10,445 nucleotides of DNA. It comes from an uncultured Fimbriimonadales bacterium (GTDB taxonomy: Bacteria > Armatimonadota > Fimbriimonadia > Fimbriimonadales > GBS-DC). A model generated the notes under the pieces. It saw only the letters and a program-made list of their open reading frames with translations, was not told the DNA's origin and ran no database searches. Location: NCBI GenBank assembly GCA_937934465.1, contig CALGZO010000021.1, forward strand, positions 1 through 10,445, read 5' to 3'. Shown here one piece after another: positions 6,192 through 10,445 of this stretch (positions within the stretch are counted from its first letter, which is position 1; each line of letters opens with the position of its first letter). A program made the position numbers and the translations under genes.

Positions 6192-7006
6192 CCCTGCGCG
6201 GCGTGGTGAATGGCTAAGAGCCGTCGGAGCAGCGGCTCCATCTGCTGCAGTGGGTACTGCGTGGCGGCGTCGGATAGCGCGTGTTCGGGGTCGGGGTGCG
6301 TCTCCATAAACAGCGCGTCGATTCCGACGGCGACGGCTGCTCGCGCGAGCGGCTCAATCGCGCTCCGATTGCCACCCGACTGCTTGCCCGCGCCGCTCGG
6401 ACGCTGCACGCTATGCGTCGCGTCGAACACCACAGGCACGCCGAACCTGCGTAGGATGGGCAGCCCTGCCATATCGACAATCAGCGTGTTGTAGCCGAAG
6501 CTAGTTCCGCGCTCGGTGAGTAGGATGCCCGACGCGCCGAACGCCTGCAACTTCGCCACGATGTTGCCCGCGTCCCACGGCGCCAGAAATTGACCCTTCT
6601 TGACATTCACGGGCTTACCTGTGTGCGCCGCCGCCGCCAGCAAGTCCGTCTGCCGACACAGAAACGCAGGGATTTGCAGCAAGTCCACCACCTGCGCCGT
6701 CGGCGACGCCTGCCACGACTCGTGGATATCGGTCGTCACGGGCACGCCGAACTCGCGGCGAATGCGCGCTAACACCTCCAGCCCGACCTCGAGCCCTGCG
6801 CCGCGCGACGAGTCGTGCGCCGTGCGGTTCGCCTTGTCGAACGACGCCTTGAAAATATACGACGCGCCCAGCCGATAACACAATTCGGTCATATGCTCCG
6901 CCACGCGCTTGCAGAGCTCGAGACTCTCGATGACGCACGGACCTGCAATCAGGCACAGCCGCCCGTCGCCAATAACCACATCGCCTACTCGTACAGGTTG
7001 CACCAC
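6188..7006 (-). CDS. kdsA: 3-deoxy-8-phosphooctulonate synthase, metal-dependent type
   Basis: The 272-residue TIM-barrel enzyme condenses phosphoenolpyruvate with arabinose 5-phosphate to Kdo-8-phosphate, the first committed step to the Kdo of lipopolysaccharide. Diagnostic features include KASFDKANR (53-61, the KANR motif separates it from DAHP synthases), TDIHE, QIPAFLCRQTDLL, NVKKGQF, FDATHSVQ and METHPDPEHALSD. The metal ligands C24, H198, E235 and D246 have exactly the spacing of Cys11/His185/Glu222/Asp233 in the Aquifex enzyme, whereas the E. coli metal-free enzyme has Asn at the Cys position. So this should be the metal-dependent class. The start is GTG (7006), immediately followed by a second GTG. 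GG-TATACC lies 7 nt upstream, between the hydrolase stop and kdsA, so kdsA may have its own leaderless promoter or be read through from the hydrolase gene. No other Kdo genes are adjacent. Confidence 0.95.
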   Translation of the reverse strand: MVQPVRVGDVVIGDGRLCLIAGPCVIESLELCKRVAEHMTELCYRLGASYIFKASFDKANRTAHDSSRGAGLEVGLEVLARIRREFGVPVTTDIHESWQASPTAQVVDLLQIPAFLCRQTDLLAAAAHTGKPVNVKKGQFLAPWDAGNIVAKLQAFGASGILLTERGTSFGYNTLIVDMAGLPILRRFGVPVVFDATHSVQRPSGAGKQSGGNRSAIEPLARAAVAVGIDALFMETHPDPEHALSDAATQYPLQQMEPLLRRLLAIHHAAQG

Positions 7007-7013
7007 AGAGATA

Positions 7014-7019
7014 GGTATA
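7014..7019 (-). promoter_or_regulatory. Candidate -10 element of kdsA
   Basis: The minus strand reads AGGG-TATACC, then 7 nt, then the GTG start at 7006. It fits in the 22-nt gap after the hydrolase stop. The spacing and GG prefix equal those of the CoA-binding gene. The last two bases (CC) are a poor match to the -10 consensus, so confidence is moderate. Confidence 0.4.
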
Positions 7020-7028
7020 CCCTATTCG

Positions 7029-8555
7029 TCAGCACCCGTTGCCAAAGTTGAATAGCACTGTGAGCAGGTCGGCGTCGTCCACCACGCTGTCGCCGTTCAG
7101 GTCGGCGCGGTTGTTGCCCGTCGCGCCGAAGCTGAACAGCGTCTCCAGCAGGTCGGCGTCATCCACGCAGTCGTCGCCGTTCACATCGCCTTCCAAGCGC
7201 GGGGCGTTGGGCATCGGGCGGATACGCGGTCGGAAATTGGGCGGTAGCTGCGGCGCGCTCGTCACCCAAAACTCGGATGAGAAGATGTTCCTTCGTAGCC
7301 GAAACTCGCTGAAGTAGACCGTGTTGCCCGTGTTGAAGTTCGCCCACGGCAGCCCTGTCAGCAGTTTATACCAGAGGTTGCCCGTGCGATCGGTCAACCT
7401 TTGCGCCCCATACAACCACGACTGGTCGTTGGAGAGGTAGACATGCACCTCGCGCACCTCGTAGTTTGTTGCCAGCTCCGCGCTGAGCGCGGCGTTGCCT
7501 AAGTATTCCTGCAGGGTCGCAGTCGGTATGGGCGGCGTATTTGGGAAGCTACTGTTGTTAGTCAAGTGGTATCCAATCCAGAAGCGTGTGGCGGCTTCCA
7601 CACGCGCGTCGGCGAAGTTGCGGTTATCGAAAGTCTCATACGGCGCAGGCAGGCTCAGCGTGAACAGTCCGTGATCCCAGTTCGGAATGATAACAATTCG
7701 GTGCTGATTGGTGTTCTGCAGCGCGTTGAAGGTATCTACAGTGCTATCGATGGGGAAGAACTCGTCTTGCGCGCCGTTGATGAGCATCACAGGCGCGTGC
7801 GCATTGGGGGCTTGGCGTATCGGATCGAGGGTGTCGCACAGCACTTGGAACTTCGCGGAGCGTCGGGACAGCCCTGAGGCGCGCAGGAGGTTGTTGATCC
7901 AGCCGTCGTTCTCGGCGGCTTTGCGCAGTCCGCCCGTGCCGCTGACCGCAATCGCGCAGCGCAAGCGATTATCGAAGCCGTTCACATTCAGCGTCGCCAT
8001 CGCGCCTGCGCTGTAGCCCGACATGCCAATCCGTGTCGTATCGGTTGCCGTGAAGGTGGTCAACACAGTGATGGCGCGGCTGCCTGCGACGGCGTGGCTC
8101 CAGAACCACGAGCCGCGCGGGTCGGGGATGGTATCAAACAGCAGGCGCATCTCAAAGGGGCGTCCACCCGACCCACCATTGCCGGGCGCGCTGTAATAGA
8201 GCGCCGCGACGCCGTGTTGCGCCGCGAAGCGCGCCGCGGCGTCCGCTTCCGCACGACCGCCCAACCCATGCGCGAGCACCACCGCTGCGCCACGGCTCAG
8301 CGAGGTCGGACGCGCATAGTACGCCTCAATCGGTATGGTCTGCAGCTGACCGTTCACATACTCCCACGAGTTATAGCGCAACTCACTAATCTGCACCTGT
8401 TGGATGCCAACCCAAACTGTCCAAGTGCGTATCACCTGCAGGTTCAGCGTGCTGGTATCGTTGAGCATGCTCTGGGGGGGCCAGAGCCACTGCGCGTGCG
8501 CCGCTGCTATCATCAGCGCGCTCAGAATGCCCGTGTAAACCTTTCGGAAAGTCAT
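7029..8555 (-). CDS. Secreted alpha/beta hydrolase with C-terminal dockerin-like repeats
   Basis: The 508-residue protein starts with a Sec signal peptide (MTFRKVYTGILSALMIAAAHA, cleavage after about residue 21). The hydrolase fold occupies ~70-330: oxyanion segment LAHGLGG (94-100), nucleophile elbow GYSAG (180-184, Ser182), acid Asp264 (GAQDEFFP) and His295 (NWDHG). It resembles dienelactone-hydrolase/acetyl-xylan-esterase-like enzymes; the substrate is unknown. A middle region (340-450) with beta-strand character (VREVHVYLSNDQSWLYGAQR) is common in exported esterases of this type. The end holds two dockerin/EF-hand-like Ca2+ loops: D457-x-N459-x-D461...D468 and D485-x-N487-x-D489...D496, each followed by LLxxLFxFG. 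The protein finishes in Cys508. The ATG at 8555 is chosen over an in-frame start at 8594 because it begins the signal peptide and has GAGG upstream. The downstream neighbour kdsA is 22 nt away in the same direction. Confidence 0.88.
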   Translation of the reverse strand: MTFRKVYTGILSALMIAAAHAQWLWPPQSMLNDTSTLNLQVIRTWTVWVGIQQVQISELRYNSWEYVNGQLQTIPIEAYYARPTSLSRGAAVVLAHGLGGRAEADAAARFAAQHGVAALYYSAPGNGGSGGRPFEMRLLFDTIPDPRGSWFWSHAVAGSRAITVLTTFTATDTTRIGMSGYSAGAMATLNVNGFDNRLRCAIAVSGTGGLRKAAENDGWINNLLRASGLSRRSAKFQVLCDTLDPIRQAPNAHAPVMLINGAQDEFFPIDSTVDTFNALQNTNQHRIVIIPNWDHGLFTLSLPAPYETFDNRNFADARVEAATRFWIGYHLTNNSSFPNTPPIPTATLQEYLGNAALSAELATNYEVREVHVYLSNDQSWLYGAQRLTDRTGNLWYKLLTGLPWANFNTGNTVYFSEFRLRRNIFSSEFWVTSAPQLPPNFRPRIRPMPNAPRLEGDVNGDDCVDDADLLETLFSFGATGNNRADLNGDSVVDDADLLTVLFNFGNGC

Positions 8556-8581
8556 CACCGTCGCCTCGCAAAGACTACTCG

Positions 8582-8587
8582 ATTGTA
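8582..8587 (-). promoter_or_regulatory. Candidate -10 element of the hydrolase gene
   Basis: The minus strand reads GGGGG-TACAAT, 26 nt before the ATG at 8555. This would leave a leader of about 20 nt containing GAGG about 9 nt before the start. It is the one gene here with a conventional short leader and ribosome site. Confidence 0.5.
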
Positions 8588-8632
8588 CCCCCACGAACCC
8601 TTGATGAGAACAGTTTTTGCGTTAAGCTTCCG

Positions 8633-9163
8633 TTAAAACCAGCGTTTCATCTTACGAGCGGTGACGATTTCGGTGTTCATGCCCACCCAGTGCAGGCTGC
8701 CAGCGTAGCGTCCGTGTTCCATCTTGATACAGCGGTCCATCACCACCGTCAGCCCTGCTTGCTCGGCGCGCGCGGCGGCGTCCAGCGCCACAATCCGCAA
8801 CTGGAACCAGACCCACTGTGCGCCCTTCGCAATCGCTTGCTCCACAATCGCGGCGCACTCCGACGCGGGACGAAAGATGTCCACGCCGTCAATCGGTTCG
8901 GGAATGCTCGCAACATCGGGATAGCACCGCTCGCCCAGAATCACATCCGCTTTGGGGTTGACAGGGATGCAGCGATAGCCTTCCGATTGCAAATAGCTCA
9001 TCACCATGTGGCTGGCTTTGTAGGGGTCGGTGGACGCGCCGACAATCGCAATCGTGCGCGAGTCGCGCAGGATGCGCCGTATCGTGTCGGGACGCTGATA
9101 CCGCGCTTGCAGCTCGGGCGGCAACACTGTGTTCAACCGAATCGCACAAGCTAAGGTCTCCAC
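8633..9163 (-). CDS. YccU-like CoA-binding protein
   Basis: The 176-residue product has the CoA_binding_2 (YccU) Rossmann fold: IAIVGASTDPYKASHMVMSY (38-57, nucleotide loop GAS), IPVNPK (66-71), YPDVASIPEPIDGVDIFRP, and the terminal signature VVMDRCIKMEHGR. E. coli YccU is ~137 residues. The cellular role of the family is not established; it binds CoA in structures of homologues. Compared with it, this protein has ~25 extra N-terminal residues and a ~25-residue C-terminal tail (YAGSLHWVGMNTEIVTARKM). The frame is open far upstream (to 9370), but I choose the GTG at 9163 because GG-TATAAT is exactly 7 nt upstream. No ATG lies between there and the fold, and the upstream extension would overlap the divergent PEP-CTERM gene. 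TTG or GTG codons at 9133 and 9124 are alternatives. Confidence 0.88.
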   Translation of the reverse strand: METLACAIRLNTVLPPELQARYQRPDTIRRILRDSRTIAIVGASTDPYKASHMVMSYLQSEGYRCIPVNPKADVILGERCYPDVASIPEPIDGVDIFRPASECAAIVEQAIAKGAQWVWFQLRIVALDAAARAEQAGLTVVMDRCIKMEHGRYAGSLHWVGMNTEIVTARKMKRWF

Positions 9164-9170
9164 GCAGGCG

Positions 9171-9176
9171 ATTATA
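9171..9176 (-). promoter_or_regulatory. -10 element of the CoA-binding gene, leaderless arrangement
   Basis: The minus strand reads TAGG-TATAAT, then 7 nt, then GTG (9163). About 17 bp upstream is CGGACA, matching four of six bases of the -35 consensus TTGACA. Transcription would begin at or beside the start codon. This is the best-formed promoter in the window. Confidence 0.6.
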
Positions 9177-9233
9177 CCTATTGGCGCCGATGATGTCCGC
9201 TTTTGGGAAGTTTTCGAGTCTGTCAATTGTGGT

Positions 9234-10205
9234 ATGAAAGGAAGCAGACTCTTCTTTGGACTGATAGGCGCGGCGGGCGCGTTCAGCCTTGTCCATGCGC
9301 AACTGTATGATTTTAATGTTGTCGCGCCGCCCAGCGGGATTAGCGGGAACCTCTCCATAAATGCCCGCACTCAGGGTACGCTTGTCGGCAACTACGACCA
9401 GAACACCAACCCCAACGGCACGCGCACCAAGCCAGGTCTGTTTGGTCCATTCGGACCGACGGAGAATGTGCCCGTGAACATTAGTCTCGGCGCGGCGATA
9501 GGCGGCGCCATCAATCGTCAGGCAGGCGGAACCTTCCGCGCCACTGTTGACGGGAGCAACAACACCATCACTTTCGAGAACCTATCGCTGAACTTTCTGG
9601 CGAACGGACCTGCGGTATTGCCCGTCACGCTGACGATTGCTGGGCAATCGTTCCGCACGCGCAACCCCGACTCCGTTTATGTTCTTCCCAGTCAAGGCAT
9701 CAGCTTTCCGATAGGCTCGGTGAATCTGAGCCAGTTCACAGCAGTTCAGACGGGCGTGGGCGCGGGCGTGCTGACGCCCACAGGACCCAATCAATACGAC
9801 TTTACGGCGGGTGTGTTGGTGGATTTAACTCTCGCCGCCGACCTGCTGGGCAATCCGCTGGGGCAGACGATTCCGTTCGTGCTGCCGTTGCAAGGGCAGG
9901 TAGTGGTTAGCGGCGCTACTGCCCTAATCACCTCGCTTCAGCAGATTAACTTCTCCCAGTCTTTCAACCCGAACTTGGACTTACCGCCGTTCGAGTTCGG
10001 ACTGCCCACCATTCTGCCGCCGGGCAACACCGCGAACCTAATTTTTGACCTCACGCTGGAAGAGATTGGGTTTGATGTTGACCTCGATATCAACTTGCGT
10101 GCGGAGGGCACGCTGGTTCCTGAGCCTGCGAGTTTGATGGCGTTGGGGCTGGGTTTGGCGGCGTTGGCGCGTGGATGTATGCGCCGACACGCTGCCCAAC
10201 TGTAG
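9234..10205 (+). CDS. PEP-CTERM-sorted exported protein of unknown function
   Basis: The 323-residue protein opens with a signal peptide (MKGSRLFFGLIGAAGAFSLV, HAQ cleavage near 22). It ends with a PEP-CTERM sorting tail: VPEP (295-298), a hydrophobic stretch SLMALGLGLAALA, and a basic end (RGCMRRH). In other bacteria such tails are recognised by an exosortase and the proteins go to the surface or extracellular matrix. The body is low in Cys and rich in Asn, Gly, Thr and hydrophobic strand residues, probably all-beta; I recognise no enzymatic motif. The start at 9234 is chosen because it begins the signal peptide; the frame is open upstream to 9129 but that part overlaps the divergent CoA-binding gene. 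Unlike the other genes, no GG-TAnnnT or clear ribosome site precedes it. Its TAG stop lies in the first arm of the hairpin array that follows. Confidence 0.85.
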   Translation: MKGSRLFFGLIGAAGAFSLVHAQLYDFNVVAPPSGISGNLSINARTQGTLVGNYDQNTNPNGTRTKPGLFGPFGPTENVPVNISLGAAIGGAINRQAGGTFRATVDGSNNTITFENLSLNFLANGPAVLPVTLTIAGQSFRTRNPDSVYVLPSQGISFPIGSVNLSQFTAVQTGVGAGVLTPTGPNQYDFTAGVLVDLTLAADLLGNPLGQTIPFVLPLQGQVVVSGATALITSLQQINFSQSFNPNLDLPPFEFGLPTILPPGNTANLIFDLTLEEIGFDVDLDINLRAEGTLVPEPASLMALGLGLAALARGCMRRHAAQL

Positions 10206-10445
10206 CGTCGGCGAGGACGCGACGCTACACTGGTGCGACGGCATTCCTGCCGTCGCGCCTGCGCACTTGTGGCTTGGACAATCTTGTCCAAGCACACTCT
10301 ATCGGCGTGGACGCTGACGCTACACTGGTGCGACGGCATTCCTGCCGTCGTGCTTGCACACTCGTGGCTTGGACAATCTTATCCAAGCATGATATGTTGG
10401 CGTGGACGCCGACGCTACAGGGGTGCGACGGCATTCCTGCCGTCG
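10201..10445. repeat. Tandem 95-bp compound-hairpin repeat array, cut by the window edge
   Basis: About 2.5 units repeat with a 95-bp period (anchors GCGACGGCATTCC at 10235, 10330 and 10425; GTGGCTTGGAC palindromes at 10272 and 10367). Each unit holds three stem-loops. Stem A is GGCG-TGGA-CGCC in the third unit; in the first it is enlarged to a 10-bp stem, TGTAGCGTCG/CGACGCTACA. Stem B is GACGGCA-TTCC-TGCCGTC. Stem C has arms GCTTGGACAA/TTGTCCAAGC around TC. The first arm of stem A begins two bases before the stop codon of the PEP-CTERM gene, so the array may also act as its transcript end. Open frames on the minus strand here are repeat artefacts. Confidence 0.9.

Noticed and set aside
9164..9233. 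A promoter for the PEP-CTERM gene in the divergent spacer
   Set aside because: No GG-TAnnnT or paired -35/-10 boxes with acceptable spacing are visible on the plus strand; GGTATGAA at the start codon itself does not fit.
10225..10434. Minus-strand open frames of 69-133 codons across the right-edge repeats
   Set aside because: The predicted peptides simply repeat with the 95-bp DNA period and have no fold or start signals.
10201..10445. CRISPR array
   Set aside because: The whole 95-bp unit repeats, including everything between the palindromes, so there are no unique spacers and no cas genes.

Overview
The window is about 60% G+C and looks like a chromosomal segment of a Gram-negative-type (diderm), probably environmental bacterium. 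Three features point that way: a 3-deoxy-8-phosphooctulonate synthase (Kdo/LPS precursor), a protein with a PEP-CTERM sorting tail, and a secreted hydrolase ending in a dockerin-like Ca2+ repeat with a terminal Cys. A lineage such as Armatimonadota would fit this mix, but that is inference; nothing here fixes the taxonomy.

Layout: 1-262 holds diverged hairpin repeats and a possible outward promoter. 242-2829 is a degraded accessory zone: the N-terminal half of an IS630-type transposase (-), a beta-propeller-like gene that may lack its true N-terminus (+), a hicB gene fused over a truncated hicA (-), and a second beta-propeller fragment with no start codon (+). 2830-5046 is an intact nuoG (complex I subunit G) that stands alone, with its own promoter and a strong hairpin behind it. 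5220-6191 is a Tat-exported metallophosphoesterase. It converges on kdsA (-) and the two stop codons share the bases CTAA. Upstream of kdsA on the minus strand are a secreted alpha/beta hydrolase and a YccU-like CoA-binding protein. A divergent PEP-CTERM protein (9234-10205, +) ends inside a tandem array of 95-bp units, each containing three hairpins, which runs off the right edge. Related hairpins occur at 111-213, so both edges of the window carry the same repeat family.

Two patterns run through the window. First, nearly every gene start is preceded by GG-TAnnnT. In hicB, kdsA and the CoA-binding gene a GTG codon follows exactly 7 nt after that hexamer, and nuoG has an ATG 9 nt after it, as expected for leaderless mRNAs. 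Second, the 95-bp compound hairpin repeats keep their stems by paired base changes. The intact genes are mostly independent transcription units (respiration, envelope, secreted proteins) and I see no single pathway linking them.
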